From Candidatus Bathyarchaeota archaeon (GTDB lineage Archaea; Thermoproteota; Bathyarchaeia; TCS64): DNA of 64,000 bases. The position numbers and the translations under genes were made by a program. The notes under the pieces were generated by a model, which was not told the origin of the DNA, searched no databases, and was given only the letters and a program-made list of their open reading frames with translations. Where the stretch lies: the NCBI GenBank assembly GCA_018652685.1, contig JABIBQ010000073.1, positions 85,289 to 149,288 of the forward strand, in the 5' to 3' direction. Positions within the stretch are counted from its first letter, which is position 1; every line of letters begins with the position of its first letter. Below, piece after piece: positions 25,687 to 34,347 of this stretch.

Positions 25687-25917
25687 TTAACCGACTATCA
25701 TGGTCAGCGTTGCGTTGATGTCCCCTAGCCGCCTGATCTTGGTGTTGATAATATCCTTCAACGCGCTCATGGACTCCGCCTCAACGAACACGATGATATC
25801 GTAGATCCCGTAGAGGCCATGGACCTCCTTAACACCCTCTATGGCATTTAGGGACTCTGTTATGCCCTCGGCATCCGGTTTCATGTTGATGAGCACAATA
25901 GCCATCTCGTTTGACAT
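25687..25917 (-). CDS. Stand-alone Lrp/AsnC ligand-binding (RAM) domain protein
   Basis: The 76-aa protein has only the RAM domain of Lrp regulators: AIVLINMKPDAEGITESLNAI, then VKEVHGLYGIYDIIVFVEA and IRRLGDINATLTMIV. The DNA-binding helix-turn-helix is absent, so it likely binds an amino acid and modulates other Lrp proteins or enzymes. The ATG at 25917 is preferred to one 15 codons upstream. Confidence 0.85.
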   Translation of the reverse strand: MSNEMAIVLINMKPDAEGITESLNAIEGVKEVHGLYGIYDIIVFVEAESMSALKDIINTKIRRLGDINATLTMIVG

Positions 25918-26039
25918 GTCGAAATAGAACCCACTACTACTATTTGAAATATTAACCATCAATAATCGATGGTTTCAAGGGGTACCCCACCCTTTTTTAA
26001 TGACGCCTCTAAGTTAAAAGAAAATTCGGGGACAATAAG

Positions 26040-26984
26040 ATGACAGTTCTATCGATAGTACACGGCGACGATACGGACGGGCTCACATGTGGCGCTTTCC
26101 TCAAGAGAGCCAGAGAGAGCGACATATACCTAGCCAACTACGACAACCTGGAGAAGGCACTTCAAGACGTCAAACTCCCAGTAGATGTGCTTTACATATG
26201 TGACCTGAACGTAAGGGACTCCCTTGAGTCGGAGCTTCTAAGGATACGGGAATTTGCGGACGTCCATATCATCGACCACCACCAGATGAGCCCTGAGTTG
26301 ATGGAGCGCCTCACTGAGGCGGGTGTAACCATCAGGCTTCAGACAGATGACTGCGCCTCTGTGCTGGTCTACGACACATTCAAGGAACAGCTGGGACAGG
26401 AAGGAAAACGTCTCGCTGCCTACGCCGCTATCTCTGATATGTTCGAAAACGGACCTCTAGCAGGCCCGATTATGGCAAAGTTGGACCGAAAGTTCGCTCA
26501 GCACGAGGCACAGCTACTGACCCACGCCCTTGGAGGAGACCAGACTATGGACTTCAAACGCCTGGTCCTTGATGAGCTGAGCAAGTTCAGTTATCCCCAC
26601 AGGATACCGGGGCTAGTGGAAAAGTCGATCCAGAGCCTTGAGGAGATGACCCAGATGAAGGAGCTGATCCCAGGGAACGCTATTGTGAAGGGAAGGGTCG
26701 CGTTTATGGAGTCAATCAATGATTACAGTACAGGGGGTATCTCGAATCTCCTGATAGACACTCTGGGAACAGATGTCGGCATCAGCTACAAGACCAATGG
26801 CGAGCACTACAACATGAGCCTCAGGGGGGAGATGATGCTAAAGGAGCACCTGGGCGATATGTGTAAGGAGATTGCGTCAAAGTACGGTGGATTCGGGGGA
26901 GGCCATAGCAGGGCATGCGGCATGAAGATTCCGAAGGAGCATTTGCAGGCAGTACTGGACGAGTTCGACGCCCGCCTCAACTAA
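26040..26984 (+). CDS. DHH-family phosphoesterase
   Basis: The 314-aa protein has the DHH domain with HGDDTDG (residues 8-14), an LYICDLN strand, and the defining Asp79-His80-His81 (IIDHHQ). The C-terminal DHHA1 domain carries FGGGHSRACG. The architecture matches small archaeal DHH phosphodiesterases (nanoRNase/pAp phosphatase-like). The real substrate, such as oligoribonucleotides, pAp or cyclic dinucleotide products, is not determined. The end overlaps the next convergent gene by 4 nt (CTAA). Confidence 0.85.
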   Translation: MTVLSIVHGDDTDGLTCGAFLKRARESDIYLANYDNLEKALQDVKLPVDVLYICDLNVRDSLESELLRIREFADVHIIDHHQMSPELMERLTEAGVTIRLQTDDCASVLVYDTFKEQLGQEGKRLAAYAAISDMFENGPLAGPIMAKLDRKFAQHEAQLLTHALGGDQTMDFKRLVLDELSKFSYPHRIPGLVEKSIQSLEEMTQMKELIPGNAIVKGRVAFMESINDYSTGGISNLLIDTLGTDVGISYKTNGEHYNMSLRGEMMLKEHLGDMCKEIASKYGGFGGGHSRACGMKIPKEHLQAVLDEFDARLN

Positions 26985-27397
26985 GATTTCATTCTTTTAC
27001 GCCACTCGATCTTACGGCGTTCGATCTTAATCTTGGCTACGAGGCTCTGGAGCCTTTCCGGGTCAAAAGGGACATACTTGATATCTACAGTCGTGGGGTC
27101 GAACAGCTCCTTGTTCGTGCAGATGGTCACTCTGCACTCCTTGATGCCTCTTTCACCTTTTTGACATTCCAATGCATTTAGGGCTCTAGCCAGCCGTACC
27201 AACCTGTCCCTGGCGAATGGATCATCAAGGCCGTAATTCTCGATATGGTTGTAGTTGATCTCTCTCTGCCTCCCGGTGTCAGAGTAAACGATGAACTCCT
27301 CGCCCTCCCATTTCTGGGTAACCGGATAGAAGAATCTCTGGTAGACGCGCAGGTTGATTCGCTGCCCCTCGGATACTACGTTCAATCCCTTTGCCAA
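26981..27397 (-). CDS. Uncharacterised 138-aa basic protein
   Basis: No family is recognised. The N-terminal half is beta-rich (RINLRVYQRFFYPVTQKWEGEEF) and the C-terminus is a basic helix (LQSLVAKIKIERRKIEWRKRMKS), which may bind nucleic acid. The start is TTG at 27397, preceded by a GGAG-type ribosome binding site. It is convergent with the DHH phosphoesterase with shared stop bases. Confidence 0.7.
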   Translation of the reverse strand: MAKGLNVVSEGQRINLRVYQRFFYPVTQKWEGEEFIVYSDTGRQREINYNHIENYGLDDPFARDRLVRLARALNALECQKGERGIKECRVTICTNKELFDPTTVDIKYVPFDPERLQSLVAKIKIERRKIEWRKRMKS

Positions 27398-27463
27398 GTC
27401 TTCTCCCTCCGTTTCTCCGTTGGTCAGTGGTCTGTTGATAATAAACTTGTTCGATGCCGAGTA

Positions 27464-28096
27464 TTAGAAGAGGGCCCTTAGGGACTCGTAGGCCGCCTCG
27501 GGGTCACCGCTCTTCATGATATACGAGCCAGACGCGATCTGGTTTGCGCCAGCATTGACGGCAGTCACCATGGTTTTGTCGTTCATGCCGCCATCAACCT
27601 CGATAGTAATGGTCTCAGAATGTGCCCTGATCTCCTTGACCTTTTCAAGCTGCTCAGGCAGGAACTTTGCCCCGTACTGGCCTGGGTGAACGGACATAAT
27701 GAGCACGCCATCGAGTCTGTCAAGGTATGGTTCCAGTACACTGATGGGAGTTTCCGGGTTCAAGGCTATGAAGAGCTTGACCTTTTTCTCGTGGGCCGCC
27801 TCGACGGCCACTTCGATATCGTCAAGGGTCTCTGCGTGGAGCACGACTGTATCAACCTCATCGGGGGCATTAATCAATCTCTGAATGGGATCAACTGCCA
27901 TTACGTGGAACTGGTACCGGGGTCCTTCCGGTAGGCTCATGGGAAAGTCCAGTGATGAGGCCTTGACCAGTTTTCCATCCATCAGGTCCAGCATAATGTT
28001 TCCAGCGAAATCCTTTACTCGGTTAAGCATCTCGTCAAGTCCCTCCTGGTCCGAGGCTATTATTGCGGGCAATACCTCTTTGATTAGGGCCACCAT
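27464..28096 (-). CDS. Ribulose-phosphate 3-epimerase-like protein with one metal ligand missing
   Basis: The 210-aa TIM-barrel protein follows the RPE pattern: LPAIIASDQEGLDEML at the start, MLDLMDG at 36-41, FHVMAVDP, MSVHPGQYGAKF and VDGGMND. Of the usual metal ligands (His35, Asp37, His68, Asp177 in RPE), Asp37, His64 and the late Asp are present. The first histidine is Met35. It may be an epimerase with altered metal use or a paralogue acting on another sugar phosphate, so I give no gene symbol. No other pentose-phosphate gene is nearby. Confidence 0.72.
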   Translation of the reverse strand: MVALIKEVLPAIIASDQEGLDEMLNRVKDFAGNIMLDLMDGKLVKASSLDFPMSLPEGPRYQFHVMAVDPIQRLINAPDEVDTVVLHAETLDDIEVAVEAAHEKKVKLFIALNPETPISVLEPYLDRLDGVLIMSVHPGQYGAKFLPEQLEKVKEIRAHSETITIEVDGGMNDKTMVTAVNAGANQIASGSYIMKSGDPEAAYESLRALF

Positions 28097-28408
28097 TTCG
28101 TGTTCAGAGTATGGGGTTCGTTATTAACCTTATTCGAAGATGAATACATCTTTGTCTCCCATATAATGGCATTGTCTCATGTTATAGTGACATTGTGTTT
28201 CTTTTTTAATCTATGAAAAATGTCTTGACATAATACCAACTCTTATTAATTTACTTAAAATATACTCCAACCAATTGGTAATTCATTATCTAGAACAAAT
28301 TTAATCTAAAAAATATTCAAACGGATTTAATAGAAATAGTATTCCAAACATTATTAACTTTAAAACACCCATTTATTCTTCATATATTACCGCTCAGAGA
28401 CGACAATA
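28097..28408. other. AT-rich divergent promoter region (312 nt)
   Basis: This stretch has no gene. It separates the RPE-like gene (minus) from the sensor-protein gene (plus) and is strongly AT-rich. A TATA-like CATATATTA at 28380-28388 lies about 25 nt before the ATG at 28409, which predicts a leaderless transcript for the sensor gene. No repeats or structured RNA are evident. Confidence 0.45.
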
Positions 28409-30295
28409 ATGACAGGTGAACGCCCGCTTAGAATACTCCACGTAGATGATGAGGAAACCCAACTGGAGTTAACCAAGCTGTTCCTTGAGCAAATTGACAA
28501 AGACCTCATGGTAAGATCAATTCATTCCCCAGAAGAAGCCTTGAGGTTGCAAAAGGAGAATGCCTTCGACTGTATTATTAGCGATTACAAGATGCTGAGC
28601 ATGAACGGCGTCGAGCTCGCCGAGAAACTTCGTGAGAATAGTAACATCCCGTTCATTCTGTACACGGGTCAGGGAAGCGAGGAGGTAGCCGAGAAAGCGT
28701 TCAATGCCGGAATAGACGACTACCTCCGAAAAGAGGGAGAGCCAACACATTTCCAGGTACTTGCCAAGAGGATCAGGGACACGGTGGAGAAGCACCGCAC
28801 GGATGAACTGTACAAGAAAGTGGTCGAGGAGAGCAGGGACGCCATCGTCATTCTGAAGGATAACAAGATACAATTCCTGAACAAATCAGCCAGCAGGCTA
28901 ATCGGCTTTGATAAGATGGAAAGCGGCGTCGGGAGAGACATCCGGGAGTACTTCATTGATATCGAAGACCAGTTTAACCCGCCAGCGGATGGCTCAAGCT
29001 ACGTCTTTGGGATAGATTTCAGGACAGATAATGGAACCATGAGGGGAGGAGAGGTCACCCTGAGCAAGACCACCTACCAAGGTGAGGAAGCGCACCTCGT
29101 CTTCATTAGAGACATTACCGAGAAAAAGAGAAACGCGGAACGCCTTGATGCCATATACCAGCAGGCGATGCGGCTTAGCTCGGCAGTAACCATCCAGGAG
29201 GTATCTGAAAAGACTCTGGACATCATGGAAACCGTCTTTGAGTATCAGACAATAACATTCCACATAGTCGAGGGCTCACAGTTAAAGACCCTGGGAATTA
29301 GAGGAGCCCAGTATATGGACCTCACCATGCCCATCCTCGGGAAAGGTATAACCACGAAGGCTGTTAGGGAAGCGAAGAGCATTCTCGTCCCTGACACATC
29401 AAAGACTCCGGAGTTCATCAGGGGGCCAACTGATGCAAAATCGGAGCTGGCAGTGCCCGCCGTGCTCAACGGGGAAACAGTGGCCGTGCTAAACGTTGAG
29501 AGTCTGAAGCTAAACGACTTCACAGAGGACGACAGGAAGCTCCTAGAAACGCTCGCATATCACGTCGCGTTCACGTTCAACAGGATAAAACGGAATGACG
29601 AGGATGCGATAGAGGAGGAGGAAAAACGCAGGAATCTCAACTACGCCCTGGGCCGTCTGGACCACGCTGAGAAGGTGACCACCATGGTCAAAGGTGAGCT
29701 GCAGAAAAACATCCTCAGCATCATCAACGCCAGCCTGTTGATCCGCAACCAGCCCGAGTTGATCCCACAGATAGCGGACAGTATCGACGCAAACGCCGAG
29801 GTCTCACTACAAGTCGCTGAGAAGATACGCGAAACGGTTTCAAGCAACTCACTAGGGGATGCTTTCATCGAGGTCAACCAGCTCATGAGGAAGGTCCTTG
29901 ACGAGACCTTCCTGCCTAGAAACGTCAGGGTAAAGACTCAGTACGACGAGGCACTATTGATAGTGGAGATTGACGAGACCAGCTTCACCAGGATACTCAG
30001 GAACCTTCTGAACAATGCCATAGAGGCCATGCCGGGAGGGGGAACCCTATCGATGAAGGTCACATCTCAATATGACATGGCCATCGAGGTGAGGGACACG
30101 GGCATGGGAATACAGGATAGAGCCTTGAACAAGCTTTTCCAGCCGTTCAACACCACGAAACAGGGGCACAGTGGTCTAGGGTTGGCGTTCTGCAAGAATA
30201 CCATAGAGACCAACGGCGGCTCGCTGGAGATGAGCGAGACAAGCGCAAAGGGCACCACATTTGTCCTGAAGCTACCGCTGAGAAGAAAATTATAG
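28409..30295 (+). CDS. Hybrid sensor protein: receiver-PAS-GAF-histidine-kinase-like ATPase, phosphoacceptor His missing
   Basis: The 628-aa soluble protein has an N-terminal receiver domain (residues 7-125) with intact Asp13/Asp14, phosphorylation site Asp59, Thr86 and Lys108. A PAS domain (about 135-240), a GAF domain (about 250-395) and a kinase-like C-terminal half follow. The ATP-binding boxes are present: N box NLLNNAIEAM (532-541), G1 DTGMGI (563-568), G2 GLGLAF (589-594). In the H box region (MVKGELQKNILSI, 426-438) the residue at the usual His position is Gly429. Signalling by autophosphorylation at that site is therefore not expected. Transcription may be leaderless. Confidence 0.88.
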   Translation: MTGERPLRILHVDDEETQLELTKLFLEQIDKDLMVRSIHSPEEALRLQKENAFDCIISDYKMLSMNGVELAEKLRENSNIPFILYTGQGSEEVAEKAFNAGIDDYLRKEGEPTHFQVLAKRIRDTVEKHRTDELYKKVVEESRDAIVILKDNKIQFLNKSASRLIGFDKMESGVGRDIREYFIDIEDQFNPPADGSSYVFGIDFRTDNGTMRGGEVTLSKTTYQGEEAHLVFIRDITEKKRNAERLDAIYQQAMRLSSAVTIQEVSEKTLDIMETVFEYQTITFHIVEGSQLKTLGIRGAQYMDLTMPILGKGITTKAVREAKSILVPDTSKTPEFIRGPTDAKSELAVPAVLNGETVAVLNVESLKLNDFTEDDRKLLETLAYHVAFTFNRIKRNDEDAIEEEEKRRNLNYALGRLDHAEKVTTMVKGELQKNILSIINASLLIRNQPELIPQIADSIDANAEVSLQVAEKIRETVSSNSLGDAFIEVNQLMRKVLDETFLPRNVRVKTQYDEALLIVEIDETSFTRILRNLLNNAIEAMPGGGTLSMKVTSQYDMAIEVRDTGMGIQDRALNKLFQPFNTTKQGHSGLGLAFCKNTIETNGGSLEMSETSAKGTTFVLKLPLRRKL

Positions 30296-30312
30296 AATAT
30301 CCCTATTCTCTG

Positions 30313-30840
30313 TTAGATTTTTGAGTCCTTGGATAATACTCTTGGTTCCCATTCATCCCTCAAGATGCTGTACATCGAGCCGTCGTTGAACTTGCCCTGC
30401 GAGAAGAACACCATGCGCCTTACACCTTCAAATGTGAACCCCACCTTCTCAAGGATCCTGATAGATGGCGTGTTCTCCGGGTTTGTCTCGGCTTGGACCC
30501 TGACGATGTTCCTTGACAGGAACAGATAATCCACCATGATCTCCAAGGCCTCGGTGCAGTAGCCCTTCCCCCTTGAATCTGGGTGGACGATGTAGCCGAT
30601 GAATTGGTGGGTCGAGTCTGGTCCCGTTATAACCTGCCCCACGGGGTTCCCGTCTTTGTCCTCTATGACCCACCACGAGTTACTGTTCTCCTGGCTGAAC
30701 CATTTCTCGATTGCATCTCTGCCTGATACATCCATGGGCTCGTACGGACCCGTGTAACAGGGATCGTTGTTCCACTCGGTGAACCAGTTAAGGTCACGTG
30801 ACTCTAAGGGCCGGACGTTGACCTTCTTTCCCTTCAGCAT
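30313..30840 (-). CDS. GNAT acetyltransferase, RimJ/RimL type
   Basis: The 175-aa protein starts with VNVRPLESRDLNWFTEWNND. It has IGYIVHPDSRGKGYCTEAL, the acetyl-CoA-binding motif A, and NTPSIRILEKVGFTFEG, the RimJ-type motif B. Substrates in this group include N-terminal amines of ribosomal proteins and small molecules. The exact one is unknown. It is convergent with the sensor gene, 17 nt apart. Confidence 0.85.
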   Translation of the reverse strand: MLKGKKVNVRPLESRDLNWFTEWNNDPCYTGPYEPMDVSGRDAIEKWFSQENSNSWWVIEDKDGNPVGQVITGPDSTHQFIGYIVHPDSRGKGYCTEALEIMVDYLFLSRNIVRVQAETNPENTPSIRILEKVGFTFEGVRRMVFFSQGKFNDGSMYSILRDEWEPRVLSKDSKI

Positions 30841-30918
30841 ATTTGATCAAAGGTGGTTGATCCGTTGATAGGTGTTTCTGGTGGTTAATATTATCAATTC
30901 GAGGGGTGACTCTGATCC

Positions 30919-32385
30919 ATGTCAAAGGGAAAAGAGTACGGGAGCCTGGTTATCAGGGATGCAATGATTGTTAACGGGAAGGGGACGCCACCATACGGCC
31001 CATGCGATATCTTGGTTGAGAAGGGAAAGATCAAGCAGATACAGAACGTGGACTCCATCAGTCTCGCTCGTTACAAGAACAAGAGACAGGAGGCGGACCA
31101 CGTTATCGAGGCGAAGGGTATGTACGTGACCCCTGGACTCGTTGACATGCACGTCCATATCAACATCGCCGACGACAAGTGCGGCCCCAAGGGGACAGAG
31201 TACGCTTACAACCTTTTCCTGGCTCACGGCATCACCACTATACGCACCTGTGGGTTCAACACGGACGAGAAACTCCTTGAGCACAAAAGGCTCAGCGAGA
31301 GGAACGAGATAACCGCACCCCGAATCGTGGTCCTGGGCTCTTGGCCTGTGGAGGTACATTCCGTTGAGGAGGCCAGAATTGCAGTCAGGAAGCTGAAGGA
31401 GATGGGCGTGGACGGAATCAAGTCCATCCCAAGGCCCCATGTCACATCTGAGATGGTGGAAGCCATGGCCGACGAGGTCAGGAAGGTAGGATTACCAGCG
31501 GGGATAGCGATCCACCATCCCGTGAACTGCGACCTAGACGCCGTGATATCGAGCAACGCCGCCAAGGAGATGCTGAGCATCGAGCACACATATGGGATAC
31601 CACAGGCGGCGATACCGGGGACCCAATCGTTCCCACCGGGCTATAACTACGCCAACGAGGTTGACAGGTTCAGGATGAGCGGGTACATCTGGACCGAGGC
31701 AGCCAAGTACCCTAACAGGGTCAGGGCCGTGTTTGACACACTCCTTGAGAACAAGACCGTGTGGGACCCCACCATGGTGGTATATGAGGGTCACAGGGAC
31801 TATCAGAGGGTTAAATCCCTACCATGGCACGAGATGTACACCGTGAGGCAGCTTTGGGAGGCTTACAGTCCCAGCCCAGGAAGGCACGCCACTCACTTCT
31901 TCAACTGGAAGACCAGCGACGAGATCGCGTGGAAGCAGAAATATAGTATATGGATGGACTGGGTCAAGTACTTCTTCGACAACGGGGGAACACTGGTGGC
32001 GGGCAGCGACACCGCATTCATCTATGCGCTCTTCGGGTTCGCCCTCATCAGGGAGCTTGAGCTCTACCAGGAGGCGGGGATACACCCCATTGACGTCATA
32101 CAAATCGCCACCACAAACGCTCACAAGTGCCTCAGGGATGAGGACAGGGGCCACGGTCTCAGGCAAGGGGCACCGGCAGATATAGCCATCATCGACGGAA
32201 ATCCGTTGGACAACTTCAAGGTGATGTATGGAACTGGCATCAACATCTACGGCGAGGACGGGAAGACTGTGACACACGGAGGGGGAGTCCGCTGGACAAT
32301 CAAGGGCGGCGTGGTCTTTGACTGCAAGGAACTGCTTGAAGACGTGGCCGAGTACGTTGAGTCGCAGGGACCTAAAGAGCCCTAG
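30919..32385 (+). CDS. Amidohydrolase family protein
   Basis: The 488-aa protein has the metal-binding HVH motif in VTPGLVDMHVHINI and later histidines (AIHHP, EHTYG). A GSDTAFIYALFG strand carries the final catalytic Asp. A C-terminal beta-sandwich returns after GLRQGAPADIAIIDGNPL. This pattern is seen in imidazolonepropionase- and prolidase-like amidohydrolases. The substrate cannot be assigned. The ATG at 30919 starts the first beta strand. The TAG stop overlaps the convergent tRNA methylthiotransferase gene by 4 nt. Confidence 0.82.
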   Translation: MSKGKEYGSLVIRDAMIVNGKGTPPYGPCDILVEKGKIKQIQNVDSISLARYKNKRQEADHVIEAKGMYVTPGLVDMHVHINIADDKCGPKGTEYAYNLFLAHGITTIRTCGFNTDEKLLEHKRLSERNEITAPRIVVLGSWPVEVHSVEEARIAVRKLKEMGVDGIKSIPRPHVTSEMVEAMADEVRKVGLPAGIAIHHPVNCDLDAVISSNAAKEMLSIEHTYGIPQAAIPGTQSFPPGYNYANEVDRFRMSGYIWTEAAKYPNRVRAVFDTLLENKTVWDPTMVVYEGHRDYQRVKSLPWHEMYTVRQLWEAYSPSPGRHATHFFNWKTSDEIAWKQKYSIWMDWVKYFFDNGGTLVAGSDTAFIYALFGFALIRELELYQEAGIHPIDVIQIATTNAHKCLRDEDRGHGLRQGAPADIAIIDGNPLDNFKVMYGTGINIYGEDGKTVTHGGGVRWTIKGGVVFDCKELLEDVAEYVESQGPKEP

Positions 32386-33656
32386 ACTTGGTCGCCGGTC
32401 AGGAAACCCACGCCGGCCCCCTTCACTTTCACCCTGATAAATGAGCCCAGGGGGGCATCTGTTTTTACAGCCACGGTCTTGTACACGTAGTTTCGACCCA
32501 CCTTTGTGTCGTTCTTCCCGTCCTCGGTCAATAGGATCTCTCCCTCCCAGCCGAGCCATCTCTCCCCCACCTCGACGGCGAGCTCTTTCCAAAGGTTTGT
32601 CATTCTGCGCGATCGCTGCTTGGTGTCTCTGCCGTGTAGCCTTCCAGGCATTGTGGCTGCATCAGTCCCTGGCCTCTCCCAGAACCTGTTGATGTTGAGG
32701 ACATCAGGCCTAAGCCACGTGACGAGATCGAGTGAGTCCTGGAACTGTTCCTCGGTCTCACCGGGAAAGCCGCATATGATGTCGGTGCTGATTCCTATCT
32801 CGGGGTAAGCAGCTCTCAATTTGTTGGCTACCTCCTTGAACTCCTTGAGCGTGTACTTTCGCCGCATTGAATGCAATATCTCGTCGTTCCCCGCCTGGAT
32901 GGGTATGTGGATGAACTTGTACATCTTCTCGTGATCGAGTGACGCAATCAGTTCGTCCATTATCTCGTCGAGGCTGTTTGGGGTGGTCATCCCCACCCTG
33001 ACCCTGAACTCGCCCTCCACAGCAGTGATCATGTTCAGCAGTTCTGGAAGCCTGATCCCGTCGTGGTTGTAAAGCGCGGTGTCCTCCGCTGTGACCCAGA
33101 CCTCTAGGCACCCATCGGCGACGGCATCCGTGATGTCCTTGATTATCTTTTCAGCAGGGAAGCTACAGAGGTTCCCTCTGGCGAATTTGACTATGCAGTA
33201 ACTGCAGTTTCCCAGGCAGCCCGTGCTGATAGGGGCTATGTGGACCAAGTTGTTTGCCCTGACCCGCGGGAGGCAGGTCCGGTCCGTGGGCTCGCCGTTG
33301 ATATAGTTCACTTTCTTACCGTTGAGCGCATGGTGAACTGCCTCTGCCATTCTTTCTATGTCATCCGGACCCACCATACTTGCAGAAGGGACCAGCTGGT
33401 TGACTCTGCTGTTCATGGACTTGGGCATGCACCCAGCCACAATGAGGGGTTTTCCAGATGCCTCCAGCTCCCTGAGTTCCCTTGAGATCTTCTGTTCCGT
33501 AGGCGTCTTGACGACGCATGTTACAATGATGTTGATATCGGCCTCTTCTGGGGTGTCCACCAGGGCATGCCCGTCTTCGATGAGCACGCCTTTCGCTATC
33601 TCTGCGTCAGCTGTGTTCGCGCTGCATCCATAGGACTTTACGTGTACATTGGGCAT
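32382..33656 (-). CDS. tRNA-t6A37 methylthiotransferase, CDKAL1/e-MtaB type
   Basis: The 424-aa radical-SAM enzyme has the N-terminal UPF0004 domain with cluster cysteines Cys11 (YGCSAN), Cys47 and Cys76 (AGCMPK), and the SAM-binding CxxxCxxC at Cys147, Cys151 and Cys154 (STGCLGNCSYC). A C-terminal TRAM domain follows, which binds tRNA. It adds a methylthio group to t6A37 of ANN-reading tRNAs to give ms2t6A. The archaeal/eukaryotic type is supported by the SYGCSANTADAE start. The 3' end overlaps the amidohydrolase. Confidence 0.9.
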   Translation of the reverse strand: MPNVHVKSYGCSANTADAEIAKGVLIEDGHALVDTPEEADINIIVTCVVKTPTEQKISRELRELEASGKPLIVAGCMPKSMNSRVNQLVPSASMVGPDDIERMAEAVHHALNGKKVNYINGEPTDRTCLPRVRANNLVHIAPISTGCLGNCSYCIVKFARGNLCSFPAEKIIKDITDAVADGCLEVWVTAEDTALYNHDGIRLPELLNMITAVEGEFRVRVGMTTPNSLDEIMDELIASLDHEKMYKFIHIPIQAGNDEILHSMRRKYTLKEFKEVANKLRAAYPEIGISTDIICGFPGETEEQFQDSLDLVTWLRPDVLNINRFWERPGTDAATMPGRLHGRDTKQRSRRMTNLWKELAVEVGERWLGWEGEILLTEDGKNDTKVGRNYVYKTVAVKTDAPLGSFIRVKVKGAGVGFLTGDQV

Positions 33657-34111
33657 TGGGATTCCTTCTTTTGGGGGATTTGGTGTTTATTAAACGGTGC
33701 GGGGGGACGAAGCATATAAAGTAATTACCATTACCCACCGGATTAGGGGTGGGGTGAGTGAAAGTAAATATAAATCCAACGGCTATTTTTTACAATGAAT
33801 CGTTGTATTATCAATTATATTTTCGGGTGAATTTCCTCGCCGTTTTGACTTGTTTCTGTTATCAAGAGAACGCATCATAGTGGAGGGATAATATACAGTT
33901 ACTCTCATCGAATGAGAATATCGAAAGTTACCCTCTTTCCATGAGGATATTTAACAGTACCAATACAACCTAGCATGTCGGTAATACGGGAGATGTTATT
34001 AGATTTGCATTATATTACAGGGTTAGCTCTGATAAACCCAACTTATTGAGACAAAATAGTTGTGTGTAGGACATTACGCGTCAGGGCTAAATTGGGGGAG
34101 AAAAAAGAGAC
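33657..34111. other. 455-nt spacer with a short imperfect tandem repeat
   Basis: No gene is visible. The region contains a 6-bp GC-rich hairpin near 33734-33753 (CCCACC/GGTGGG), an imperfect 29-nt tandem repeat at 33897-33954, and a good ribosome binding site (GGGGGAG) just before the small gene at 34112. No mobile-element or tRNA remnants were found. Confidence 0.45.
33897..33954. repeat. Two imperfect 29-nt tandem repeat units
   Basis: Units begin AGTTACTCTC and AGTTACCCTC, 29 nt apart, and share 21 of 29 positions by hand alignment, including ATGAG and ATAT blocks. Only two units are convincing, so this is not a CRISPR array. It could be paired regulator half-sites. Confidence 0.4.
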
Positions 34112-34345
34112 ATGGTACTAGTTGAAAAAGCGAGAAACTTTTCTCGTTCAGAGTTATTGCAGGACACCTACAAGTTCCTGTGGGGATCAAAAATTAGGCC
34201 CGTATTGGACCTAACGGGAATAATCAAGGGGGTAATGGCACTGGAAGAGATGGATTTGTACAACATGGAAGATAGCGTCGGCAGAGCCACGACGAAAATC
34301 GACCTTGGTGTAGAACTCTATGACATGGAAGCGGGCTGGGATTAA
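34112..34345 (+). CDS. Small uncharacterised protein (77 aa)
   Basis: A strong ribosome binding site (GGGGGAG, 13 nt before the ATG) precedes this frame. The protein is mixed alpha-helical, with an acidic C-terminal half (MALEEMDLYNMEDSVG, VELYDMEAGWD) and no recognised domain. It ends 2 nt before the convergent PHP gene. Coding is likely but not certain. Confidence 0.5.
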   Translation: MVLVEKARNFSRSELLQDTYKFLWGSKIRPVLDLTGIIKGVMALEEMDLYNMEDSVGRATTKIDLGVELYDMEAGWD

Positions 34346-34347
34346 CC

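Noticed and set aside
31819..32592. A 257-codon minus-strand frame opposite the amidohydrolase and the end of the tRNA methylthiotransferase gene
   Set aside because: It lies wholly antisense to two genes with clear family motifs, and its translation is rich in Arg, Gly and Pro with no recognisable domain.
33897..33954. CRISPR-like repeat
   Set aside because: Only two adjacent imperfect units without spacers and no cas genes.
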